Positions 11,819-19,545 of a DNA stretch of 64,000 bases are shown one piece after another. The position numbers and the translations under genes were made by a program. Under the pieces are notes generated by a model. That model was not told where the DNA came from. It saw only the letters and a program-made list of their open reading frames with translations, and did not search any database. The stretch is taken from assembly GCF_014518425.1 (NCBI RefSeq), contig NZ_JACVCU010000003.1, positions 248,001 to 312,000 on the forward strand, given 5' to 3'. Origin of the DNA: Terrabacter sp. MAHUQ-38. GTDB lineage: Bacteria; Actinomycetota; Actinomycetes; Actinomycetales; Dermatophilaceae. The first letter of the stretch is position 1. Each line of letters starts with the position of its first letter.

Positions 11819-12682
11819 TCAGGCCTGGACGAGGGCCGCGCGCACGGCGTCCTCGACGCCGGTCGTCGGGCGACCGGCGAGACGGGACAGGTCGCCGGTG
11901 TCGGTGAACAGCGCCCCGGCGGCGATTCCGCGGTCGCTGTCGGCGAGCACGGCGGCATACGGCTCGGGCAGGCCGGCCGTGACGAGCGCGGAGGTGTAGT
12001 CCTCGACGGACAGGTCACGGTAGGCGACCTCCCGGCCGGTCACGCGGCTCACGGCGGCGGCGTACTCCGCGAGCGAGAACGCCTCGTCGGCGCCGAGCTC
12101 GTAGACCGAGCCGTCGTGCCCGTCGCCGGCCAGCACTGCCGCGGCGGCCGCCGCGTAGTCGGCGCGGGTGGCCGCGCTCACCCGGCCGTCTCCGGCGGCG
12201 CCCAGGACGGCGCCGTGCTCCTGGACCGTCGGCAGCTGGCCCGTGTAGTTCTCGATATACCACGAGTTGCGCAGCAGAGCGTGCGGCAGGCCGGAGGCGG
12301 CGAGCAGCTCCTCGGTGGCGCGGTGCTCGGCGGCGAGCGCCAGGTCGGACGTGGCGGCCCGTGTGATGCTCGTGTAGGCCACGAAGCCGACGCCGGCACG
12401 CTTCGCGGCGTCGATCACGTTGGCGTGCTGGGCGACTCGCTGACCGACCTCGCTGCTGGACACGAGGAGCAGGCGGTGGACCCCGGCGAAGGCCGCGTCG
12501 AGGGAGGTCGGGTCGGCGTAGTCGGCGCGGCGCACCTCGACGCCCCGCTCGGCGAGGTCGGCGAGCGCCTCGGGCTTGCGCGCGGTGGCCACGATGTCGG
12601 AGGCGGGAGTACCTCCGTCGAGCAGGGACTCGACGACGAGGCGGCCGAGGTGGCCACTCGCACCGGTGACGAGGAGGGTCAT
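11819..12682 (-). CDS. NAD(P)-binding quinone oxidoreductase-like protein (QorB/YtfG type)
   Basis: Atypical short-chain dehydrogenase of the NmrA/QorB group, 287 aa. It has the Rossmann start TLLVTGASGHLGRLVVESLL, the signature FVAYTSITRA near residue 110, and RNSWYIENYTGQL, typical of QorB. It probably reduces quinones or senses NADPH. Divergent from the HxlR regulator across a 95-bp gap that holds a palindromic operator, so it is very probably that regulator's target, as in other HxlR/QorB pairs. The ATG is preceded by a fair GGAA ribosome site. Confidence 0.88.
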   Translation of the reverse strand: MTLLVTGASGHLGRLVVESLLDGGTPASDIVATARKPEALADLAERGVEVRRADYADPTSLDAAFAGVHRLLLVSSSEVGQRVAQHANVIDAAKRAGVGFVAYTSITRAATSDLALAAEHRATEELLAASGLPHALLRNSWYIENYTGQLPTVQEHGAVLGAAGDGRVSAATRADYAAAAAAVLAGDGHDGSVYELGADEAFSLAEYAAAVSRVTGREVAYRDLSVEDYTSALVTAGLPEPYAAVLADSDRGIAAGALFTDTGDLSRLAGRPTTGVEDAVRAALVQA

Positions 12683-12749
12683 GGGGTTCCTTTCGAGAGG
12701 ATGGACACCCTCCAGAACGACGCATCCCGCGGCATACTTCCCAGAAGTT

Positions 12750-12774
12750 AGTACCCACTTTGAAGTAAGGTACT
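12750..12774. promoter_or_regulatory. Candidate HxlR operator
   Basis: AGTACC-N13-GGTACT, a perfect inverted repeat ending three bases before the regulator's ATG in an AT-rich patch (GAAGTTAGTACCCACTTTG). Its position can repress both divergent genes. The short distance suggests that the regulator transcript is nearly leaderless. Confidence 0.6.
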
Positions 12775-12777
12775 GGC

Positions 12778-13167
12778 ATGACGGTTAGTCAGACACTGCG
12801 CCAGCACTTCCCCGACGGGGTCTTCGCCTCCGGATGCCCGAGCCGCGTCGTGCTCGACCACGTATGGAGCAAGTGGGGCACGCTCGTCATCCTCGCCCTG
12901 GCCGAGGGCGAGCCGCTGCGGTGGAGCGAGCTGCGCCGACGCGCCGAGGGCGTCAGCGAGAAGATGCTCGCCCAGACCCTGAAGATCCTCGAGGCCGACG
13001 GGCTGGTCCACCGCGACGCGCGGCCGGTCGTCCCCCCGCACGTCGAGTACTCCCTCACCGAGCGCGGTGCGCAGCTCGCCGAACGCATGGTGCCGCTCAT
13101 GGACTGGATCGCCGACCACGCCGCCGCCATCGTCGCCGACGCGCAGGTGGCAGTGCTCACACGTTGA
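12778..13167 (+). CDS. HxlR-family transcriptional regulator
   Basis: Winged-helix repressor of 129 aa. It keeps the family start with a Cys after a short leader (FASGCPSRVVLDHVWSKWG), the recognition region LRRRAEGVSEKMLAQTLK, and the wing DARPVVPPHVEYSLTERG. The N-terminal Cys suggests redox or electrophile sensing, as in YodB/HypR relatives. Its 3' end overlaps the converging nnaR-like gene by 11 bases. It is predicted to control the divergent qorB-like gene and itself. Confidence 0.9.
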   Translation: MTVSQTLRQHFPDGVFASGCPSRVVLDHVWSKWGTLVILALAEGEPLRWSELRRRAEGVSEKMLAQTLKILEADGLVHRDARPVVPPHVEYSLTERGAQLAERMVPLMDWIADHAAAIVADAQVAVLTR

Positions 13168-14386
13168 GGCGGTAGCCCCGTCGCACGACCGTCTGCACCA
13201 GGTGGCGGTCGGGAAGCGCCGAGCGAAGCCGGCTGACCGCCATGTCGAGCGCGTGCTCGTTCTCGGCGTCGGGCAGCTCGTCGAGCAGCCGCTCACGACT
13301 GAGCACCGCCCCGGGCTCTGACATCAGCGCGGCGAGCATCGCCCGCGGCCCGCGGGCCAGCGTCACGGTCTCGCCGCCGAACGTCACGACGCGCCCGTGC
13401 ACGACGAGCGGGCCGAGCGCCGTCTGGACCTCCTCGACGCCGTTGAGCGTCAGGTGCTCGATGACCGTCCGGATGAGCGCGCCCATCCGGAAGCGCTCGG
13501 GCACGATCGGGGTGATGCCGAGGTCGAGCAGCGGTGCGGCCGTCACCGGACCGACCGCTGCCGCAGTCACGCCGCACCGCATGGCGTCGACGAGAACGCC
13601 GTCCATGCCGAGCTGGGCGGCCGCCGAGACCAGCCCGTCGACGGCGGGCGCCGACGTGAACGTGACGACGTCGACCTCTCGCGCCGCCACGGCGGCGATG
13701 AGCCGGCCGAGCCTGCTCTCGTCGGTGGGTCGCACCCACCGGTACGGAGCGACCGTGAGCACCGAGGCACCCGCCGAGCGCAGTCGTTCGAGCTGCTCGA
13801 CGTCCTCGTGCCCGTGCAGCTGCACCGCGACCCGCTTGCCGCGGACGCCGTCCTCGAGGGCGAGCCCGACGGTCGACGCCGTCCGCTCGTCGTGGGCGAT
13901 GCCGTCGTCGTCGTGGCCGGCGGCCCGCACGGCCCCACGTGCCTTCGGGCCGCGCACGATGATGCGGGCCCGGTCGAGGGTGCGGGCGAGGTCCTCCCCC
14001 AGGCCCGCCGCGTCGGCGCCCTCGATCCAGCGTCGGAAGCCGTATGCCGTCGTGACGATGACGATGTCGGGCCGGCTCTCGATGACGGCCCGGGTGTCGC
14101 CGACCAGGATCTCGTCCTCGTCGACCGGGGCGATGCGCACGGCGGGTGCGTGCAGCACCTCGGCACCGCGGCGCACGAAGGCGTCGATGAGGTCGTCGGA
14201 GCGGCGGTCGGAGGTGACGGCGATCCGGAAGCCCTCCAGCACAGGGCCGCTCGCCTCGACCCGCGTGGCGTCGGTGTCGGGGTCGCCCAGCTGGGCGGAC
14301 CACTGCGTGGCCGGGTGCGAGCGGCGACCGCTAGCCCCGCCGGCCGCTGGCGCGCGCCCCTCCTGCTCGGTCGGTCGCTCGTTCAC
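13157..14386 (-). CDS. nnaR: HemD-like protein fused to a winged-helix DNA-binding domain (NnaR type)
   Basis: Protein of 409 aa. Residues about 45-310 match uroporphyrinogen-III synthase (FRIAVTSDRRSDDLIDAF, TFTSAPAVDGLVSAAAQLG). Residues about 320-405 form an OmpR-type C-terminal effector domain ending VQTVVRRGYRLNV. This architecture is that of NnaR, a co-activator with GlnR of nitrate/nitrite genes in Streptomyces and Mycobacterium smegmatis; whether it still makes uroporphyrinogen III cannot be told. The GTG start overlaps the stop of the upstream methyltransferase gene (GTGA), so both are coupled. Its place beside nirBD fits the regulatory role. Confidence 0.85.
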   Translation of the reverse strand: MNERPTEQEGRAPAAGGASGRRSHPATQWSAQLGDPDTDATRVEASGPVLEGFRIAVTSDRRSDDLIDAFVRRGAEVLHAPAVRIAPVDEDEILVGDTRAVIESRPDIVIVTTAYGFRRWIEGADAAGLGEDLARTLDRARIIVRGPKARGAVRAAGHDDDGIAHDERTASTVGLALEDGVRGKRVAVQLHGHEDVEQLERLRSAGASVLTVAPYRWVRPTDESRLGRLIAAVAAREVDVVTFTSAPAVDGLVSAAAQLGMDGVLVDAMRCGVTAAAVGPVTAAPLLDLGITPIVPERFRMGALIRTVIEHLTLNGVEEVQTALGPLVVHGRVVTFGGETVTLARGPRAMLAALMSEPGAVLSRERLLDELPDAENEHALDMAVSRLRSALPDRHLVQTVVRRGYRLNV

Positions 14387-15405
14387 GCGAGCACACCGAC
14401 GGGGGTGGCGTCGCGGGCCCCGACCCGGCGGGACCACACCTCCGACTGCCGTACGACCTCGCCGACGACGATCACCGCGGGCGAGGCTGCGCCTGCCCGG
14501 GCCGCGAGGTCGGGAAGGGTGCCGAGCGTGCCGACGATGCTGCGCTGGTCGGGAGTGAAGCCGCGCTCGACGACGGCAGCCGGGGTGTCCGTGGGCAGGC
14601 CGGCGCGTGCGAGCGCGGTCGTGAGGGGAACGAGGTTGTGCATGCCCATGAGCAGGACGATGGTGCCACCGAGCCCGGCAAGGGCCTGCGCCCGATGTGA
14701 CTCCAGGGGGACATGGCCCGAGACGACGGTGACGACGTGGCTGACTCCGCGGTGGGTCACGGGTATGCCGGCCGCACCGGGAACGCCGACGGCCGACGAG
14801 ACCCCCGGCACGACAGAGACCGGCAGGCCTGCCTCGACGGCAGCCGCGACCTCCTCGCCGCCGCGACCGAAGACGTACGGGTCTCCGCCCTTGAGGCGCA
14901 CGACGGTGAGCCCGGCGAGGGCCCGCTCCACCATGATCCGCTCGATCTCGTCCTGTGGCACGGCGTGGTGGCCCGGCCGCTTCCCGACGTCGATCACCTC
15001 GGCGCCGGGCGCAAGGGCTGCGACGTCACCGACCTCCGCGAGGCGGTCCGTCAGCACGACGTCGGCGGTGGCGAGGGCGCGGAGCCCGGCGAGCGTCAGC
15101 AGCTCGGGACCCCCGGGACCCGCGCCGACGAGAACGACCCGACCTCGCGGCGCCTCCGGCACCGGCTCCGTGACGACCGCCGCACGGCCCGTGAGCGCCT
15201 CGCGGGCCGCGGTCCACGTCGATGCCGGCCCGACGATGACCGCCACGCGTGCGCGCGCGCACGCGTCGCCCGTCACCTCGTCGGGCGACGTGGCCAGGGT
15301 GACCGCGGCACCCGCGCGCTCGTACCGGCGGACGACGGATGCCGTGACCCCTGCTGGTCCGAGGACCAGCACGGGCAGCCCGGTGAGGTCGATGTCGATC
15401 AGCAC
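14383..15405 (-). CDS. cobA: Uroporphyrinogen-III C-methyltransferase (siroheme synthesis)
   Basis: SAM-dependent methylation of uroporphyrinogen III to precorrin-2, the branch point to siroheme. The protein is 340 aa. The methyltransferase domain starts near residue 88 (VVLVGAGPGGPELLTLAGL) and includes VVRLKGGDPYVFGRGGEEV, SVVPGVSSAVGVPGAAGIP and MGMHNL. The first 85 residues look like a shortened Rossmann region (VLVLGPAGVTASVVRRYERAG), perhaps a remnant of the CysG dehydrogenase half. GTG start with GGAAGGGAG upstream. Serves NirB. Confidence 0.92.
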   Translation of the reverse strand: MLIDIDLTGLPVLVLGPAGVTASVVRRYERAGAAVTLATSPDEVTGDACARARVAVIVGPASTWTAAREALTGRAAVVTEPVPEAPRGRVVLVGAGPGGPELLTLAGLRALATADVVLTDRLAEVGDVAALAPGAEVIDVGKRPGHHAVPQDEIERIMVERALAGLTVVRLKGGDPYVFGRGGEEVAAAVEAGLPVSVVPGVSSAVGVPGAAGIPVTHRGVSHVVTVVSGHVPLESHRAQALAGLGGTIVLLMGMHNLVPLTTALARAGLPTDTPAAVVERGFTPDQRSIVGTLGTLPDLAARAGAASPAVIVVGEVVRQSEVWSRRVGARDATPVGVLA

Positions 15406-15564
15406 GGCGGACTCCCTTCCGTCGCCGGTCGCGTTCTGCGTCGGTGCCCACGGTAGGAAGCGCGTGTTTCGCCTGCGTTTCGATCATGGGTTGCCCCGGT
15501 AACGACCGGCTCACCCGGTGGCCCGTGATGGGTGCGCCACCGTGGACCTGACACAGTGGCCGAC

Positions 15565-16254
15565 ATGACCAGGGAAGCGCCCGTTCTCATAGCAACCGCC
15601 CACGGCACGTCGTCACCGGCCGGGCGCGCGGCGATCGCGGGCCTGGTCGCCGCGGTCGCAGCGCGCCGCCCCGACCTCACGGTCCGGGCCGCCTACGTCG
15701 ACGTGCAGCAGCCCGAGCCCGCTGCCGTGCTCGCCTCCCTCGGCGGCGCACGTGAGGGTCGGCTGGTGCCGCTGCTGCTGTCTGCGGGGTACCACGTCTA
15801 CGTCGACCTGACCGACGCTGCCGACGCCGTGCCCGGCACGACGGTGGCGCCGGCGCTCGGACCCGACGACCGGTTGGCGGAGCTCCTCCGCCGGCGGCTC
15901 GTCGCGTCGGGCCTGCGTGACGACGACGTCGTCGTCCTCGGAGCGGCGGGTTCGTCGCAGCCGTCGGCCGTCGAGGACTGCCGCACGGTCGCCGACGCGC
16001 TCAGCCGGCTGCTCGGGCGACCGGTCACTGCCGCGTTCCTGTCGGCGGCCGAGCCCCGGCTCTCGGATGCCGTTGCAGCGCAAGGCCTTCCAGGCCGGCG
16101 CGTCATCGTCGCGACCTACTTGCTCGCGCCGGGATACTTCGCCGACCTCTCAGCGGCATCGGGCGCAGACGTCGTCACCCCGCCCCTGCTGCTCCCCGAC
16201 GAGCCCGTCCCCGACGAGCTGGTCGACATCGTGCTCGAGCGCTACCTCAGCTGA
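15565..16254 (+). CDS. Sirohydrochlorin chelatase-like protein (CbiX/SirB family)
   Basis: Inserts iron (or cobalt) into sirohydrochlorin; 229 aa, two CbiX repeats. The first repeat has the metal-site His in ATAHGTSSPAG, and the second His lies in LLSAGYHVYVDL. The second half (VVVLGAAGSSQPSAVEDC) is diverged. Divergent from cobA/nnaR, completing the siroheme branch. The ATG at MTREAP was chosen over an upstream extension because the family starts with the VLIATAHG strand. Its 3' end overlaps the converging crcB gene by eight bases. Confidence 0.88.
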   Translation: MTREAPVLIATAHGTSSPAGRAAIAGLVAAVAARRPDLTVRAAYVDVQQPEPAAVLASLGGAREGRLVPLLLSAGYHVYVDLTDAADAVPGTTVAPALGPDDRLAELLRRRLVASGLRDDDVVVLGAAGSSQPSAVEDCRTVADALSRLLGRPVTAAFLSAAEPRLSDAVAAQGLPGRRVIVATYLLAPGYFADLSAASGADVVTPPLLLPDEPVPDELVDIVLERYLS

Positions 16255-16612
16255 CGATCGCCCACGCGCCCCAGACCACGGCCAGCCCGACGGCGACGTT
16301 GGCGACGACGTTGACCACCGCGTCCCGTCGCCGGTCCTCGACCCACAGCTCGACCGTGTCGGCCGCGAGCGTGGACAGCGTCGACAGTCCCCCGCAGAAC
16401 CCACCGATGAGAACGAGCGACCACGTGATTCCCAGCGCGTCCCGGTGCGCGACGACAGCCCCACCGACGGCGGAGGCGACCGTGTTGGCGAGGAGCACCC
16501 CGAGGGGCACCGGCCGCTTCGCGAGTCGCCGGACCACCCAGGTGCGCAGGAGGGCGCCGGCCGAGCCGGCTGTGACGGCGGCCACCCAGCCCCACCACGC
16601 GATCTCGGTCAC
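16247..16612 (-). CDS. crcB: Fluoride channel FluC/CrcB, second subunit
   Basis: Small four-helix membrane protein of 121 aa that exports fluoride. The family pore segment is seen as LIGGFCGGLSTLSTLAADT, with GALLRTWVVRR near the N-terminus. GTG start overlaps the stop of the other crcB (GTGA). Two adjacent crcB genes are common in Gram-positive bacteria and probably form a heterodimer. Confidence 0.9.
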   Translation of the reverse strand: MTEIAWWGWVAAVTAGSAGALLRTWVVRRLAKRPVPLGVLLANTVASAVGGAVVAHRDALGITWSLVLIGGFCGGLSTLSTLAADTVELWVEDRRRDAVVNVVANVAVGLAVVWGAWAIVS

Positions 16613-16971
16613 CCGGCCTTCTCCTCGGACGCCAGGTGGCCACCGAGCCACATCCCGAAGGCGGCTGCGGCCACGCCGAGGACGATGCTCGTGAGCAGCC
16701 CGAGCGCGACGGCATACCCCGGCGTCGCGTCGGCGAGAGCGATGCTGAGCGCGGAGAACGACGTCAGCGAGCCCAGCACTCCCGACCCGAGCAGCGAGCG
16801 GACCTGCGGTCGCACGGGGATCCGCGCGAGCACGCCGAGCAGGAACGCCCCGACGACGTTGATGACGCTGATGCGCGGGTCCCAGCCACCTCCGCCACCC
16901 CCGCCGCTGGTGAGCAGGAGCCGCAGCAGCGTGCCGACGGCACCACCGATGGCCACGGCGAAGGGATGCAT
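16609..16971 (-). CDS. crcB: Fluoride channel FluC/CrcB, first subunit
   Basis: FluC-type membrane protein of 120 aa, first of the pair. It shows GGAVGTLLRLLL, NVVGAFLLGVLA and the pore motif GVLGSLTSFSALSIAL. A run of seven glycines links the first two helices. No fluoride riboswitch fold was seen in the short space upstream. Confidence 0.9.
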   Translation of the reverse strand: MHPFAVAIGGAVGTLLRLLLTSGGGGGGGWDPRISVINVVGAFLLGVLARIPVRPQVRSLLGSGVLGSLTSFSALSIALADATPGYAVALGLLTSIVLGVAAAAFGMWLGGHLASEEKAG

Positions 16972-17085
16972 GCCGCGATTGTCTCAGCGACCCCGTGCCT
17001 CACGCGCGACGTATCGGCTCCGGGGCGTCGGCGGCGGTCCAGCACGCCCGGCATACTCGGAGCGTCCCACGCGAACCGAGGAGGT

Positions 17086-17742
17086 ATGCCGCTGAGCTCG
17101 CCACGCCGCTACGTGACCCTGGCCGCCCCGGCCTCCGCGGAGATCGAGGTGCGCCGATCGCGGTTCCGCTGCGACGTCGCGCCGGTATCGGCGGAGGAGG
17201 GCGCACGCGCGTTCGTCGACGACGTGCGCAGGAGCAGTCGCGACGCTCGCCACCACTGCACGGCCTTCGTGCTGGGACCCCACGGGGCGACGGCGCGCAG
17301 CAACGACGACGGTGAGCCGTCGGGCACGGCCGGGGCTCCGATGCTCGACGTGCTGCGCGGCCGCGGCCTCACCGACGTCGTGGCGGTCGTGACCCGGTGG
17401 TTCGGCGGCACGCTGCTCGGCACCGGTGGCCTGATCCGCGCCTACGGGGATGCCGTCACGGCAGCCCTCGACGCGGCAACCCCTGCGGTCCGTGAGCTGC
17501 GTGAGGGACGAGTCGTCGACGTCGACCACGCGGCGGGGCCCCGGGTTGAGCACTCCCTGCGCGGGCTCGCCGGTGTCGTCGTGGGCGACGTCGAGTACCT
17601 CGCGACGGGCATGCGCCTCCACGTCGCCGCCGTGCCGGAGGCCGTCGGTGATGTCGACCGCACCGTGGCCGCCCTGACCTCGGGCGTCGGACGTGTGCGC
17701 CCGAGTGAGCCCTCGTGGGTCGAGGTGAGCGAGCACGACTGA
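17086..17742 (+). CDS. YigZ/IMPACT family protein
   Basis: Protein of about 218 aa with the IMPACT signature SNDDGEPSGTAGAPMLDVL and VVTRWFGGTLLGTGGLIRAYG, followed by a C-terminal DUF1949-like half. The family is linked to translation or ribosome stress; the exact role is unknown. Start is doubtful: GAGGAGG ends one base before the ATG, too close for normal initiation, whereas the in-frame CTG at 17092 and GTG at 17113 lie at better or at least possible distances. Confidence 0.87.
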   Translation: MPLSSPRRYVTLAAPASAEIEVRRSRFRCDVAPVSAEEGARAFVDDVRRSSRDARHHCTAFVLGPHGATARSNDDGEPSGTAGAPMLDVLRGRGLTDVVAVVTRWFGGTLLGTGGLIRAYGDAVTAALDAATPAVRELREGRVVDVDHAAGPRVEHSLRGLAGVVVGDVEYLATGMRLHVAAVPEAVGDVDRTVAALTSGVGRVRPSEPSWVEVSEHD

Positions 17743-17755
17743 GCCGCAGGGGAAC

Positions 17756-18799
17756 TCATCCTCGCAGGTGCGACACCATCTCCCAGGCCGGATCGCGCGT
17801 CACGGTGACTGACGCCGAGCCCTCGGTCCACCGCTGGGCAGCCGCACGCACGAGGCCGGCGGCGCCTGTGGTGCCGTCGACGTAGACGTGCAGGACGCGC
17901 GTGCCCGCCGACGACTGGTGGGCGACGATCCGGCCCGTGCCGCCGAGGTCGACGGTGATCCCGTCCTCCAGGCGTCGCAAGGAGTCCAGCGAGCCGGGGC
18001 TCGGCAGGCCCGAGTCGTCCGTCGACAGGTACGGCAGGAAGACCGCCACATGGGTGTCGAGCTCGGGCGCCGTCGCGGCCGCCAGCGGCACCTGCGCCAT
18101 CGCCACCAGCGGCCCCTCGGCGCCACTCCCCTGGAACATGACGTACTGCGGCTCGCCGTCCTGCGTCGTGTGCTCGGCCTTGAGGTCGCGGACGAGGCCC
18201 CGCAGCCACGTGATCGGGAACGCGTCGAGCGGTGTCGACTCCGCGGCCACCACCTCTCCGACCCAGCACTCGACGTCTTCCTCGCCGAGCACCGTGTCGA
18301 GCGCGAGGTAGGTGATCGTCGCGCGGGTGCCGTGGTCGACGTCCGGGAAGGCCGGGTGGTAGACGGTGACCGGGATGCGCAGCCCTTCGCGACGCGCGGT
18401 GATGACGACGTCCTTGAACGCGATGACGCGCCCGTTGACCTCCAGCTCCAGCCCGTCTAGGTCATCGACGGGCTGGCGGGTGTCGGCATAGGCCCAGGTC
18501 GCATCCGCCGGCGGAGCAGCACGTAGCCACCGCCGTGCGGTCCCGCGCAGGTCCGGGTTGCCCTCGGGACTCACGACGAGGAGGTGGGCGCTGCTCGTGC
18601 CGGCTGCCAGCTCCCAGGCGAGGTCGGGGTGGATCGCCCCGACGTGCGTGCTGACGGCCTGGCCGGCACGCTCCGGCGCCCGGTCCGCGACCGCCGTCGC
18701 GGTAGCCGTCGCGCCCTCGGCCTGCCACCACGCCCAGAACTGCGCGATCGCATCGGTTGGCGGTGTCTCGTCGCGCCGGCCGCGCCTGAACAAGCCCAT
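17756..18799 (-). CDS. Uncharacterised protein, DUF695-like
   Basis: Cytoplasmic protein of 347 aa with no signal peptide. It begins MGLFRRGRRDE, followed by an N-terminal half containing FWAWWQAEG and a segment LRIPVTVYHPAFPDV in a central beta-rich part. I read it as DUF695-like, but only from general resemblance. Converges on the YigZ-family gene with a 13-bp gap and is divergent from the HhH-GPD gene. Function unknown. Confidence 0.75.
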   Translation of the reverse strand: MGLFRRGRRDETPPTDAIAQFWAWWQAEGATATATAVADRAPERAGQAVSTHVGAIHPDLAWELAAGTSSAHLLVVSPEGNPDLRGTARRWLRAAPPADATWAYADTRQPVDDLDGLELEVNGRVIAFKDVVITARREGLRIPVTVYHPAFPDVDHGTRATITYLALDTVLGEEDVECWVGEVVAAESTPLDAFPITWLRGLVRDLKAEHTTQDGEPQYVMFQGSGAEGPLVAMAQVPLAAATAPELDTHVAVFLPYLSTDDSGLPSPGSLDSLRRLEDGITVDLGGTGRIVAHQSSAGTRVLHVYVDGTTGAAGLVRAAAQRWTEGSASVTVTRDPAWEMVSHLRG

Positions 18800-18890
18800 G
18801 GCGTCATCCTGCCCGACGACGTGGTGTCCACGTGCGCCCGACCCCACGAGACCCGGCAGGCCGGGCTCGCCCGCGTGAGAGCATGCCTCC

Positions 18891-19463
18891 ATGGGCTTCC
18901 AGATCGCCAACGAACCAGCCGCTGACCAGGTCCTGGACGAGCACCCGTTCGCCGTCGTCGTGGGGATGATGCTCGACCAGCAGTACGGCATGGAGCACGC
19001 GTTCCGCGGGGGTCACAAGCTCCTGAGCCGGTTCGGCACGCTCGACCCGGCTGCGATCGCCGCCGCCGACCCCGACGAGTTCAAGGCGATGTGCAGCACC
19101 CCGCCTGCGATCCACCGGTTCCCCGGGTCGATGGCCGCCCGGCTCCAGGAGCTCGCGGCCCTCGTCGAGAGCCGCTACGACGGTGACGTCACCAGGCTGT
19201 GGACCGAGGCGACCACCGGCAAGGAGCTGTTCAAGCGCGTGCAGGAGCTGCCGGGCTTCGGCAAGCAGAAGGCGCAGATCTTCGTGGCACTGCTGGCCAA
19301 GCAGCTCGGGGTCCGGCCCGACGGCTGGGAGGCCGTCGCGGGCGACTACGCACTGGACGGCTACCGCTCGGTGGCCGACGTCGTGGACTCGGACTCCCTC
19401 CTCAAGGTGCGGGAGTACAAGCAGGCGAAGAAGGCCCAGGCGAAGGCCACCCAGGACACCTGA
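18891..19463 (+). CDS. HhH-GPD-type DNA repair protein
   Basis: Small protein of 190 aa with a helix-hairpin-helix core (VQELPGFGKQKAQIFVALL). The N-terminus FAVVVGMMLDQQYGMEHAF resembles DNA glycosylases. No clear catalytic Asp context (V-D-T-H-V) follows the hairpin, and no iron-sulfur cysteines are seen, so it belongs to an uncharacterised short HhH-GPD subfamily common in actinobacteria. The Lys-rich tail (KQAKKAQAKATQDT) could contact DNA. A strong terminator follows. Confidence 0.85.
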   Translation: MGFQIANEPAADQVLDEHPFAVVVGMMLDQQYGMEHAFRGGHKLLSRFGTLDPAAIAAADPDEFKAMCSTPPAIHRFPGSMAARLQELAALVESRYDGDVTRLWTEATTGKELFKRVQELPGFGKQKAQIFVALLAKQLGVRPDGWEAVAGDYALDGYRSVADVVDSDSLLKVREYKQAKKAQAKATQDT

Positions 19464-19484
19464 GCCACGTCCCTTCTCGCGCAC

Positions 19485-19527
19485 ATGCTGCTGGGCTCGC
19501 TTCTCGTGGAAGCGAGCCCAGCAGCAT
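19485..19527. terminator. Perfect 19-bp hairpin, two-way terminator
   Basis: Stem 19485-19503 with 19509-19527, five-base loop TCGTG, between the convergent HhH-GPD and cbs genes. No U-tract on either strand, as is common in actinobacteria. Confidence 0.85.
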
Positions 19528-19545
19528 ACGTGTATGGGACGCGCC

